The notes under the pieces: model-generated
Databases searched by the model: none
What the model saw: only the letters and a program-made list of their open reading frames with translations
What the model was told of the DNA's origin: nothing
Program-made: the position numbers and the translations under genes
NCBI GenBank assembly: GCA_944349545.1
Contig: CALVNG010000015.1
Span: 1-39,915 of the forward strand
Reading direction: 5' to 3'
Origin: an uncultured Eubacteriales bacterium
GTDB lineage: Bacteria; Bacillota; Clostridia; Christensenellales; Aristaeellaceae
Length of the DNA stretch: 39,915 bases
Shown: piece after piece, positions 7,182 through 15,528 of the stretch
How the letters are laid out: each line of letters starts with the position of its first letter
How positions within the stretch are numbered: the stretch's first letter is position 1

Positions 7182-8197
7182 GTGCGCTACGCGATGCTTT
7201 TGAAGCCGCATCCAAACGTTCGTTATCGCCAATCCCTGCAAAAGCTGGCATTGATCGAACTGGAATGCATCCTTGATGCCTGGAATGTTGCCTGCGAACG
7301 GCCAAGGGTGGAATATCTGGCGAACGAGCCTTTTATCGTATTTGACGCGCAGGAGCTGGAAGCGGCGGCTTGGGAGGCAGTCTCAGGACATTCGGCCATC
7401 TGTTTGGCTGCGAGGCTTCGGGAGGACGGAACGCTGCAGCCGTTGCGCCGCAACCCCCCGGCTGGATGCCGGAGGATCTGCCCCATGTGCTCAAATATAA
7501 AGGGAAAACCAACGCGGACTTCACGTATCTGATGTTGCACTGCGCCAGGTCGGCGTCTGCGTTTGCGCGTGAGCCGGGCTCGCTGAGCGTGCTGGACCCC
7601 ATGTGCGGGAAGGGCACGACGCTGATGTGCGCTTTGTGCGAAAACTACAATGCAATCGGCGTTGATATGGACGCGAAGGCGCTTCGGGAAGCGGAAGATT
7701 ACCTGGCGAGGTCGCTGAAACTGCATCGCGTCAAGCATCGCCGCACATCGGGTGCGCTGACTCTGCCATGGGGAGGAAGCGCCAGGTGGAGCGAGTACGC
7801 GCTTGCGCCGGACGCTCAAACCATGCGCGCAAGCCCGCTTTCCCTTCGCCTGATTCATGGGGACGCGGGCGGACTGGCGGCGCTGGTCCGTCCCCAAAGC
7901 TGTCACTTGGCGATATGCGACCTGCCTTATGGCGTGCAGCACGCGCCCAGGGAAGGCGGCACGGTTTCCTCGCTGAGCAGGCTTGTCGAGCGCGTTTTGC
8001 CCGGTTGCGTACACGCGCTCAAAAAGGGCGGAGCCGTGGCGTTTGCGTTTAATCTCAACACCTTGCGTCGTTCCGAGGTTTCCGCGCAAATGGAGAGGGC
8101 AGGGCTGGAGGTCATGAGTCATCCGCCGTATGACGACTTTTCCCACTGGGTAGAACAGGCGGTTGACCGGGACGTGGTGATTGCACGAAAGGTATGA
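7182..8197 (+). pseudogene. TRM11-like SAM-dependent methyltransferase gene with a frameshift
   Basis: The gene opens with GTG 7182 (AAGAGG seven bases upstream) and reads MRYAMLLKPHPNVRYRQSL. It runs to a C6 tract at 7454-7459, then continues one frame back as GWMPEDLPHVLKYKGKTN to 8197. One extra C would give a single 338-residue protein. The second part is a class I methyltransferase of the UPF0020/TRM11 type, with motif I VLDPMCGKGTTLMCAL and catalytic motif ICDLPYG. Such enzymes modify guanosines or adenines in tRNA or rRNA. The break may be a true mutation, a homopolymer sequencing error, or a programmed -1 shift, since C CCC CCG fits the slippery heptamer pattern. It lies 50 bp before rho and may share its transcript. 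Confidence 0.75.
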
Positions 8198-8247
8198 CCG
8201 CCGGAAGTGATGCGGGCTTTTTGTTGATTGGGTAAGGAGGGTTCAAA

Positions 8248-10275
8248 TTGCAGAACGCACAGCTGCAAGCGATGACGGTTGTTCAGCTGCGAAAGCTTGC
8301 AAAGGAAAACGGCGTGAAGTTGAGCGCGGGAATTGACAAGTCCGGAATCGTGGCTCGCCTCTCGGAGGTGCTGGCCGATGAGCCGTCCAATCAATCGGCG
8401 GCGCCGCAGCCGGTTGAGGCGCTGGTGGAGCCGGCTGCGCCGGAACTGACGGAAACGGCTCGTGAAGCGGTGCCGGTGCTGGAACCCGACCCGATAAAAA
8501 CGGATGAAAAGCCCGCTGAGACGCAGGAAAAGCTGCAGGAGGCGGCTCTTTCCGCGGATGTAACCGCTGTCTCGCCTGGCGGCTTGGGATTTCGGCCCTG
8601 GAACAACCCGCAGGAACAGAGCGGCTTCCGCCCGGTTTATCGACAGGCTTGGCAGGCACGCAGCACGTCGCGCGATAACGCGCAGACGCCTGCCTGGCAG
8701 CAGCGCGCCGGGAGCACGGTCAACCGCTTCGGGCCGCCTGTACGCCCGGCGCCCGTGAAGCAGGAGGAAGCCCAGGAGCCGCGCAGACAGGCGTCGGAGT
8801 ATTCGCGTCCGCCGGTTCAGGAAAACGTGCCCAAGCTGGATGGATATCGGCTGGGCTACCGCGCTGCGCCGCAGCGCACACCCTATCAGAACCGCGGCGA
8901 GTATGGCGCTCGTGAGCAGGGCTATGGCGGATATCAGCAGCGCGGTGGATATCAGCAAAGCGGCTACAGGCCTGCTGGCAACTTTGGATACCAGCAGCAG
9001 CGCAGCGGCTATCAGCCTCCCGTCTCGGAAGGACATTACAACGACGCGCTTTATCGCATGGCGCGCGATCCGCAATTTGCCGCTCAAGCCGAGGAAGGCC
9101 AGATTCCCGATCTGCTGAAGGTGCAGGAAGGGGAGCCCGCCAGCGGCATCCTGGAGATCCTCCCGGACGGTTACGGTTTTTTGCGCGGCCATACGCTGCT
9201 GCCCGGGAAAAAGGATATCTATGTTTCTATGGCCCAGATCCGTCGCTTTGGCCTGCGCACAGGCGACTCCGTGGAAGGTACGGCACGTGCACAGCGAGAC
9301 AGCGACAAATTTGCCGCGTTGCTGACAGTAGATCGTCTCAACGGCCATGAGCCGGTGGAGAATCCGGACCGGCTTTCCTTTGACGAGCTGGTGCCTGTGT
9401 ATCCCAACCGGCGCATCGTGCTGGAAAGCGAACAGGACCACGAGGACATGGCCATCCGTCTCGTGGACCTGATCGCGCCCATCGGCTTTGGTCAGCGTGC
9501 GATGATCGTCGCTCCGCCCGACAGCGGACGGCTATTGATGCTCCGGGATATCTGCCGCGCGATCAAGCGAAACGACGCCGACGCCGAAGTGCTGATGCTG
9601 CTGATTGACATCGCTCCGGAAGAAGTGACGGAAATCCGTGAATCGGTAGACGCAGAAGTATTCGCCTCCACCTTCGCCGACGCGCCCGAAACGCAGACGC
9701 GCGTGAGCGAAACCATGCTGGAGCGCGCTCAGCGACTGGTGGAGGACGGCAGGAATGTGGTCATCCTGCTGGACAGCCTCACCAAGCTGACGCGCGCCTA
9801 TCAGGCGGCGCTGGTGCAGGGCGGACGCCCCATGACCAACACCGTAACCCCTGCGGCGCTGGTGCGCCCCAAGCGCTTCTTTGGCGCGGCACGCAATACC
9901 CGTGACGCTGGAAGTCTGACAGTGGTCGCCACCATCGCGGTGGAAACCGGCTCGCGCGTGGACGATATCATCTTCGAAGAATTCAAGGGTACGGCCAATA
10001 TGGAGCTGTTCCTGTGCCGACATCAGGCCAGCGATCCGGTCTATCCGATGATTGATTTGCAGCTCAGCGGCACCAAAAAGGACGATATGCTCCTGAGCGA
10101 CGAGCAGAAGGAAGGCCTGCGGACGATTCGAAAGGTCCTGGCCTCCACCACCAACGGCGAAGCCGTGGTGCAGCTGATTGACATGATGCAGAAAACCCGC
10201 TGCAACGCGGATCTGCTCAATCGTCTGCAGGATTGGATTGCCCTGTGGGAAAAGAGCGGATATCTGAAGCGCTGA
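8248..10275 (+). CDS. rho: Rho-family transcription termination factor with degenerate ATPase site
   Basis: A 675-residue protein starting at TTG 8248, chosen because TAAGGAGG lies seven bases upstream and no upstream ATG fits. Residues 1-36 are a Rho N-terminal helical domain (VVQLRKLAKENGV). About 240 low-complexity residues follow, including a Gly/Tyr/Gln-rich block (QGYGGYQQRGGYQQ) near 230-260. Next come the cold-shock RNA-binding fold (GYGFLRG, DIYVSMAQIRRFGLRTGD) and the RecA-like core. The core is unusual. Walker A APPKAGKT is replaced by APPDSGRL (422-429), the catalytic Glu of IDERPEE is Ile455, and the SGTRKEE arginine is Lys. RNA-binding motifs and PKRFFGAARN remain. It may bind RNA without working as a normal helicase. 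Confidence 0.9.
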   Translation: MQNAQLQAMTVVQLRKLAKENGVKLSAGIDKSGIVARLSEVLADEPSNQSAAPQPVEALVEPAAPELTETAREAVPVLEPDPIKTDEKPAETQEKLQEAALSADVTAVSPGGLGFRPWNNPQEQSGFRPVYRQAWQARSTSRDNAQTPAWQQRAGSTVNRFGPPVRPAPVKQEEAQEPRRQASEYSRPPVQENVPKLDGYRLGYRAAPQRTPYQNRGEYGAREQGYGGYQQRGGYQQSGYRPAGNFGYQQQRSGYQPPVSEGHYNDALYRMARDPQFAAQAEEGQIPDLLKVQEGEPASGILEILPDGYGFLRGHTLLPGKKDIYVSMAQIRRFGLRTGDSVEGTARAQRDSDKFAALLTVDRLNGHEPVENPDRLSFDELVPVYPNRRIVLESEQDHEDMAIRLVDLIAPIGFGQRAMIVAPPDSGRLLMLRDICRAIKRNDADAEVLMLLIDIAPEEVTEIRESVDAEVFASTFADAPETQTRVSETMLERAQRLVEDGRNVVILLDSLTKLTRAYQAALVQGGRPMTNTVTPAALVRPKRFFGAARNTRDAGSLTVVATIAVETGSRVDDIIFEEFKGTANMELFLCRHQASDPVYPMIDLQLSGTKKDDMLLSDEQKEGLRTIRKVLASTTNGEAVVQLIDMMQKTRCNADLLNRLQDWIALWEKSGYLKR

Positions 10276-10295
10276 ATACGGTCCGTTTTTACGCG

Positions 10296-10327
10296 GCCCC
10301 GCCAGTCTTTTGCGGCGGGGCGCTTTT
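10296..10327 (+). terminator. Terminator after rho
   Basis: GCCCCGCC (10296-10303) pairs with GGCGGGGC (10314-10321) around a loop, followed by GCTTTT. Confidence 0.85.
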
Positions 10328-10850
10328 AGCCTTTTTGGCAGGTCGCTTGACTGTCCTCGTGCAGAGTATTAACGAACCTTCATTCGCTGTGCGGTGTCCT
10401 TCTCTTGCTTCACCAGTCCAGGCTTTTTAACGATAAAAAGCCATGCCGGCATATGCCGACACGGCTCAGTTTGCTGATAAAGCGCGGGGTGCAGGGGCTG
10501 CCCCGGTCGCTCAATCATTCGCGCTTCCCTGACTTTCGCAAATATCGGCGTTCTGCGCACTGGCCGCGCGCAGCCCTTGTATTTGCTCACACCTGCGGGT
10601 CGCTTTGCCGCCTTTGGCGGCAACAGCCCGCCGGGCTGTCGCTTCCCTCCGGTGCGCCAAGCCCTTATGCCGCAGAATTTTCTGCGAGCGTTGCGAGCGT
10701 CCGAAGGACGCATGAAACGCGGCTTTCCCCAACATCAGGGGTTTTTCAACGGTCCGAGCCATGCCGACATGGCCAAAAACGCTGACAAGACGCTATAGAA
10801 CCACATTCTAAGCCTGTTTCCGCAGCCTCAAACCGGCATCGAAAAAGAGA
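10328..10850. repeat. Gene-free stretch, probable dispersed intergenic repeat
   Basis: About 520 bp without a convincing gene on either strand. It holds a perfect 9-bp hairpin (10421-10442, GGCTTTTTA with its complement) and the palindrome CGGCATATGCCG. The motif GCCATGCCGRCAT occurs near both edges (about 10440 and 10759). Overlapping frames give arginine-rich nonsense products on the minus strand. Similar spurious products (for example PKAAKRPAGVSKYKG) are familiar to me from many gut clostridial genomes, which suggests a multicopy repeat. That last point is from memory and the copy number cannot be seen here. Confidence 0.4.
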
Positions 10851-11780
10851 TCACATGGCGTAATCCTCGCCGGGGTAGGTGACGCACTGGTGATTGCGGA
10901 ACACGTTGCCCGCCTCGAACCACTCGCCGCAGATTTCGCACTGAACCATTTCGGGGCTGCTTTCGGCGGCTGCGTAATCCTCGCCGGGGTAGGTGACGCA
11001 CTGGTGATTGCGAAACACGTTGCCCGCCTCGAACCACTCGCCGCAGATTTCGCAGCGGACATATTCCGTCTCCGCCGCGCCGCTACTTGAATCCGGATTG
11101 TCGCTCTGCCCGGAAAGTGTTATGGAAAAGAGCATTTCCCGCAGATACGGTTCCACGGCCTCCTGAATAACGGCATAGCAGGCCAGCTCAATCAGCAGGA
11201 TGCTTCCGTCGCTTTGCGGCACGCAAACATACTGCACCACCCGGTCATGCTCCTGTGAGCCCTCGCAAAAGGAATAGGAGAGCGCCTCCTGACCGTCCAG
11301 CGTAATGGCGGAACGTTCCCCATCCACGCCGGACTGGAGGGCCAGGCCATTTATCGCTTCTTCCAACGTATAGCCCGTCAGGCGGGAAACGCTGAGATAG
11401 CAGTTGGGCATCCCCTCGGTCTGATCGTTCCATCGGTAGGTGTCGATTCCATCAGACCGCTCAAGCGTAAAGAGATCCCTGTCGTATACCAGCGTATAGC
11501 CCAATTCGCCGCTATCCCGAAACAAATAGGAAGTCATGCAGTAGCCGGTGCGGTTGTTTAAGGAAATCTGCGCCCATTCGCCTTCCTTGAGCAGCTTTAC
11601 AACTTCAACCGCACTGCCGTTGTCAATCGTGGCGATAATGCCGCCGATTTTGGAGGCCTCGCTGCGCACATTGAGGGGCTTTCCGTTTGGGGTTTGGACA
11701 TGCCAGATTTCTGCGGCTGCAACGGTACTAGCAGCCAGGCACAGGACGAAAAGAAAACAGAAGATGCTTCGCTTAGTCAT
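10851..11780 (-). CDS. Secreted SH3-like protein with two C-terminal zinc-knuckle repeats
   Basis: A 309-residue exported protein. It starts at ATG 11780 (MTKRSIFCFLFVLCLAAS), with GGGAGGAG four to five bases upstream; a longer start at 11801 would swallow this site. Residues 1-23 are a signal peptide. An SH3b-like domain follows (PLNVRSEASKIGGIIATIDNG to GYCMTSYLF, about 30-85), of the kind that binds peptidoglycan or envelope partners. The middle 150 residues are unrecognised. The C-terminus has two almost identical modules, each with CEICGEWF, then HQC and the tail YPGEDYA. Each holds three Cys and one His, a likely zinc site. The gene has its own promoter and no obvious operon partner. 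Confidence 0.75.
   Translation of the reverse strand: MTKRSIFCFLFVLCLAASTVAAAEIWHVQTPNGKPLNVRSEASKIGGIIATIDNGSAVEVVKLLKEGEWAQISLNNRTGYCMTSYLFRDSGELGYTLVYDRDLFTLERSDGIDTYRWNDQTEGMPNCYLSVSRLTGYTLEEAINGLALQSGVDGERSAITLDGQEALSYSFCEGSQEHDRVVQYVCVPQSDGSILLIELACYAVIQEAVEPYLREMLFSITLSGQSDNPDSSSGAAETEYVRCEICGEWFEAGNVFRNHQCVTYPGEDYAAAESSPEMVQCEICGEWFEAGNVFRNHQCVTYPGEDYAM
10858..11054 (-). repeat. 83-bp direct repeat encoding the duplicated zinc-knuckle
   Basis: Copy 1 at 10858-10940 and copy 2 at 10972-11054 differ at only one base (a silent G/A near the Arg codon), with a period of 114 bp (38 codons). The near-identity at DNA level indicates a recent in-frame duplication. Confidence 0.9.
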
Positions 11781-11827
11781 GGTCTCCTCCCAAAAGATCA
11801 TTCGGATGGCATTTGAAACGCCGTATT

Positions 11828-11856
11828 ATTGTAACCAAATCGTAAGAAAAATGCAA
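11828..11856 (-). promoter_or_regulatory. Sigma-A promoter of the secreted SH3-like gene
   Basis: On the minus strand TTGCAT (11856-11851) and TACAAT (11833-11828) are 17 bp apart, about 50 bases before the start codon. Confidence 0.65.
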
Positions 11857-11862
11857 GACATC

Positions 11863-11902
11863 CTGCATGGGATGCATCTTAGCTGCATGGGATGCATCTT
11901 AG
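11863..11902. repeat. 20-bp perfect tandem duplication
   Basis: The unit CTGCATGGGATGCATCTTAG occurs twice back to back (11863-11882, 11883-11902). It sits between the two divergent promoters and contains the palindrome-like ATGCAT. It could be replication slippage or a doubled protein-binding site. Confidence 0.85.
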
Positions 11903-11972
11903 CGGGGAGCCATGAAAAGCTTCCCAATTCTCAACATCTGCGTTTTTTTATATTCCTCAAGCGCGTGTATTC

Positions 11973-12001
11973 TTGACGCAATGCGGATAATATGCTATTG
12001 T
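11973..12001 (+). promoter_or_regulatory. Sigma-A promoter of the membrane sensor-like operon
   Basis: TTGACG (11973-11978) and TATTGT (11996-12001), 17 bp apart, with an extended -10 TG. It would drive the three genes from 12049 to 16569. Confidence 0.55.
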
Positions 12002-12048
12002 ATGAAGCTGGGTACAAGTTTTTATCCCGAAGGCAACGAGGTGTAAGA

Positions 12049-13779
12049 ATGACGGACAACCATTCCGACACAAGGAGCCGCGCCCGGCGCAGCGAGCGGG
12101 CGCAGCGTTTCTATACGGCGCGGACGTTTTCTGACGACGAAATCATTAGCGGGGAGCAGCCTATCAACCCGCATGAGGAGACGGGGCATGAGGCTGTTTC
12201 CGGGTCCGTTTCTGCCGCGGCGGTGGGCAAGGGCGTCTATGCGCCCAATGAGCCGCCGGCTTCACCGGAGGAAGCGTGGGAAGGCTACGCACCCAACGAA
12301 ACGCCTGCGGTGGGAGACGCGCCGGTCGAAGCCGAAACCGGCGCCGAGGGTGAAGCGGATTTTTCTGCCTACTACCGCAGGGATGGAAAGGCCACGGATG
12401 GCGAGGAGGCGGAACCTGCCTTTGCGCCGCCCATCAAGCTGGACTTTTCCGGATATGAGGATCAGCCGTGGAACGAAGCGCCTCAGCAGGAGCCGCAAAG
12501 CAATGTTTATCGTCCGCGGGAGGCTACCTGGGCTGATACCGCTCGGCGCGACGTGCTTGCGTCGGACGGTGTGGGCTATCAGGTGCGAGAGGAAAGCGAG
12601 ACGCCGGCCCGTGGCAGGCGACGCAGACGCGCGCTTCGCAACGCGTTGATTGCGCTGTCTGCATTGGCCGTGCTGGCGGGCGGCGTCTGGATGTTCCGCG
12701 AGCCCATCGCCGGGTGGCTTTTGCAGAGCGGCATTGTTCCGCCTGCCAGCGAGGAGCCGTTTACCGCCGTCGTCACGCCGCAGCCCATCGAAGGGTATGA
12801 CGCGGCGCCCGCCGTGGAAATCGCGGACAGCACACGCACGGCCATCAGCAAGCTGAGCGGAACGGTGCAGATGGACATTTGCGCCGCTACGGAAACCCAT
12901 GTTCTCACCAGCAATCTGAGGCCGGACGGCACCTATGATTTTTATCTCTTCACCGCTTCTGATGGACGCCTGCTGTGCTATTTCGACGGCTTGAGCGAAC
13001 AGGGAATGTTCCCGCAGGCTTTTGGCGGCTTCTATGTAGACCAGGAGCCTTATCTGGTCGCGGCCAACGGTTCTGCGCTGATACGGCTGGATGATCTTCA
13101 GGCCACCTACGGCCGTGAACTGCGCCTGCATCCCATGTATAACGGCTGGTCTGTCATTGAAGGGACCGAGGACGGCAGCGCAAACTACATCAGCGCCGCC
13201 GGCCAGATGCTCAGCACGCTATGGTTTTCCCGCGCCTATCCCTTTACGGGCCAGTATACCGTAGCCTATGTGGATACCGGCAGCACGGCCGACAGCGAAC
13301 AGCGCTATCTGCTGTATGTGCTTGGGCAGGACGGTACCATGAGCCGCTGGCTGGCGAAGCCCGGCATGGACGACCTGGTAGCCTCGGCGTGCGGGATAGC
13401 CTATATGGCATCCGGAGAGATCTATCTTTTGCCGGATACATCCGCTCCGCTGGCTACCTCGCCGCAGGTGGACGCCTATCTGGACTGCGACGCGCTGGTG
13501 GTCAGAGATGCCGAAAGCGGAAAATACGGCCTGTTCGTTAAGGGCGAGCAGCATTACGATTTTATCTATGACAGCATCCGTCCGGTGGAAAGCGACATTC
13601 AGTGGGCAGAAAAGACCATCAGCGGCCAGGGCGGAAGCTTCACCGTTCATGCGGTGACGGGAGCTGCCTATCCGCAGCCGCTGTCGCATTCCTTTGTGCT
13701 GGAAAGGGACGGACAGTCCGAATACGTGGCGCTGTCCACCCAGTCGTGCTATCCCATCCGGCTGGAAGGCGAGTTTTGA
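12049..13779 (+). CDS. Hypothetical single-pass membrane protein with large extracellular domain
   Basis: A 576-residue protein that I do not recognise by family. ATG 12049 (MTDNHSDTRS) is chosen because GAGGTG lies six bases upstream; an in-frame ATG at 11992 falls within the -35/-10 spacer of the predicted promoter. Residues 1 to about 190 are charged and low-complexity, with two YAPNE repeats, and probably cytoplasmic. A run of Arg (RGRRRRR) precedes one transmembrane helix at about 198-216. The remaining 360 residues are outside and look beta-rich. They include a WG-like unit (KYGLFVKGEQHYDFIYDSI) of the type found in propeller-like surface domains. It is followed 18 bp later by the next gene, so probably co-transcribed. 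A sensory or structural envelope role is inference. Confidence 0.65.
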   Translation: MTDNHSDTRSRARRSERAQRFYTARTFSDDEIISGEQPINPHEETGHEAVSGSVSAAAVGKGVYAPNEPPASPEEAWEGYAPNETPAVGDAPVEAETGAEGEADFSAYYRRDGKATDGEEAEPAFAPPIKLDFSGYEDQPWNEAPQQEPQSNVYRPREATWADTARRDVLASDGVGYQVREESETPARGRRRRRALRNALIALSALAVLAGGVWMFREPIAGWLLQSGIVPPASEEPFTAVVTPQPIEGYDAAPAVEIADSTRTAISKLSGTVQMDICAATETHVLTSNLRPDGTYDFYLFTASDGRLLCYFDGLSEQGMFPQAFGGFYVDQEPYLVAANGSALIRLDDLQATYGRELRLHPMYNGWSVIEGTEDGSANYISAAGQMLSTLWFSRAYPFTGQYTVAYVDTGSTADSEQRYLLYVLGQDGTMSRWLAKPGMDDLVASACGIAYMASGEIYLLPDTSAPLATSPQVDAYLDCDALVVRDAESGKYGLFVKGEQHYDFIYDSIRPVESDIQWAEKTISGQGGSFTVHAVTGAAYPQPLSHSFVLERDGQSEYVALSTQSCYPIRLEGEF

Positions 13780-13797
13780 TAAGGGAGGAATCCGGGG

Positions 13798-15498
13798 ATG
13801 AGACGGTTTGTAGCGCTGGCGCTGGCGTTTATGATGGCGCTGGGCACAGCATCGGCGCAGGAGGCCGAAATGACCGCGCAGGGCGTGACGGTCGTGCGCA
13901 ATCATGTGGAAGAGACGATGGGCCGCCAGCAGATTGTGGTGGATTATCCCACTTTCAGCTGCGAGGACGCGCAGCTGGAGCTGTACCTGACGGACCATGT
14001 TACCGCGCCGATTCAGGCCCTGCAGCGCAGAGGACAGATGGCGCAGGATGAGGCCTACGCCGACGGTGGGCTGGATGAGATCCGCGGCGGATACAACGTG
14101 TCGCTGGATTTTCCGGGGCTGCTGTCCGTGGAGGCCTCGGTGCGCAACCGTGCCGTGGACGCCGAGGAGGCCACGACGGAGTTTTTCTACCTGCTGGTGG
14201 ACCTGGACAAGCGCCAGACCGTGACCGTGAACGACCTGTTTGAAGAGGAGGACGACGCGGTGGCCGCGGCGCTTCGCAGCGCCGTGTACGCTCGCGTGAG
14301 CACGCAGGAAGGCCTCGCGCCGGAAATCGTCTCGGAGGCGGATGTGCCGATGCCCAAATCCTATTTTGCGGCGTCCGCGGCCTTGCGCCTGCTCTACGCC
14401 CCCGGCCAGCTTGCCGGCGAGGCGGTTGTGGTCGACATTCCATGGGCGGAGCTGCCGCTTACCCCCTCCGTGCTGATCACCGGTGAGGAATCTCAGACCG
14501 CTACAACCGCCGCGCCGGCGGCGCAGGTGAGCGCTACGCCGTTGGCCACGGTTACGCCTGCGCCCCCGGCCACGCTGGACCCCAACTTCTCGTTGGCCCC
14601 TGTGGTTACGCCCACGCCCATGCCGCTGGCAGGCAATGACGCCATTACCGTGGACGTCCTCACCCACGGCCTGTGGAAGCCTCTGGGCACGGATGGCGAG
14701 GTCTACTATCAGTTTACCGCTGACGGCAAGCTGCTCACCGTTACCGTAACGGATTACACCGTGACGGACGGTGTGCTCGCCAGCGGCGTGCTCGACGGCA
14801 CGCTGGATATCGGAAGCGACAGCGCGTTCACCCTGCGCGGCGAAAACGGCGAGCTGAGCGGCTATGTGCTCAACCGACAGGGCGAGAGCGTGGCTCCGGA
14901 GGAATTTGTTACGCCCACGCCGACCCCCGTGCCCACGCCTACGCCATCGCCCACGCCGACCCCGACCCCCACGCCGACCCCCACGCCGTCTCCCAGCCCC
15001 ACGCCCACCCTGTCTCCCTACCAGCAGGCGGTGCAGCAGGCTCCCAACCTGACGAATCTGAGCGACGCCGCGTTTGAAAAGGCGCAGACGCTGCCCGTTT
15101 ACTGCGCGCCGGGCGAAGAAACCTACCGCGTGGACGGCGCACAGGTGGACACGGATGATACGGTGCTGATTTACGGTGTGGAAAACGGCTGGGTGCTGGT
15201 AAGCTACACCATTGGCAATGGTTCCCGCGGACGCATCGGCTATATCAAGAACACCACGCTGGCTGACGCTGAAAATGTGGCAAAGCTTGGCTTCTGCTCG
15301 GTGCCGCTCACACTGGCCAGCGACTGCGACGGCACGGATGACCCGCTCTACGGAAAAGAGACGCTGACATCGCTCAAAGCCGGCGATCAGGTGACGCTGC
15401 TGGCCTTCATGGGCGATGAATGGGCGTATGTACAAATCGGGCTGGAGGGGCGCGTTTGCCGGCTGTTTATTCCGCGTTCGGCGCTCTCGCAGAACTGA
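13798..15498 (+). CDS. Secreted protein with RsiV-like domain, Pro/Thr linker and SH3-like C-terminus
   Basis: A 566-residue exported protein. Residues 1-20 are a signal peptide with an ASA-Q cleavage site and no lipobox cysteine. Residues about 25-225 resemble the extracellular DUF3298/DUF4163 region of RsiV-type proteins, with paired strands (FFYLLVDLDKRQTVTVNDLF) and a closing VDIPWAEL. A second beta domain lies at about 280-365. Residues 371-405 form a PTPTP-type linker as in cell-surface proteins. The C-terminal 150 residues resemble SH3-like repeats (ENGWVLVSYTIGNGSRGRIGYIK). In RsiV this domain binds lysozyme and holds a sigma factor; here there is no transmembrane or sigma-binding part, so that role is not implied. 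AGGGAGGAA precedes the start. Confidence 0.7.
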   Translation: MRRFVALALAFMMALGTASAQEAEMTAQGVTVVRNHVEETMGRQQIVVDYPTFSCEDAQLELYLTDHVTAPIQALQRRGQMAQDEAYADGGLDEIRGGYNVSLDFPGLLSVEASVRNRAVDAEEATTEFFYLLVDLDKRQTVTVNDLFEEEDDAVAAALRSAVYARVSTQEGLAPEIVSEADVPMPKSYFAASAALRLLYAPGQLAGEAVVVDIPWAELPLTPSVLITGEESQTATTAAPAAQVSATPLATVTPAPPATLDPNFSLAPVVTPTPMPLAGNDAITVDVLTHGLWKPLGTDGEVYYQFTADGKLLTVTVTDYTVTDGVLASGVLDGTLDIGSDSAFTLRGENGELSGYVLNRQGESVAPEEFVTPTPTPVPTPTPSPTPTPTPTPTPTPSPSPTPTLSPYQQAVQQAPNLTNLSDAAFEKAQTLPVYCAPGEETYRVDGAQVDTDDTVLIYGVENGWVLVSYTIGNGSRGRIGYIKNTTLADAENVAKLGFCSVPLTLASDCDGTDDPLYGKETLTSLKAGDQVTLLAFMGDEWAYVQIGLEGRVCRLFIPRSALSQN

Positions 15499-15528
15499 AC
15501 GGAGCCTTGACAGGGAGGGAGTAACCCC

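Noticed and set aside
14900-15010. Repeated CCCACGCCGACC units, at first sight a minisatellite or CRISPR-like array
   Set aside because: They encode the Pro/Thr linker of a secreted protein in frame, without spacers or palindromic repeats.
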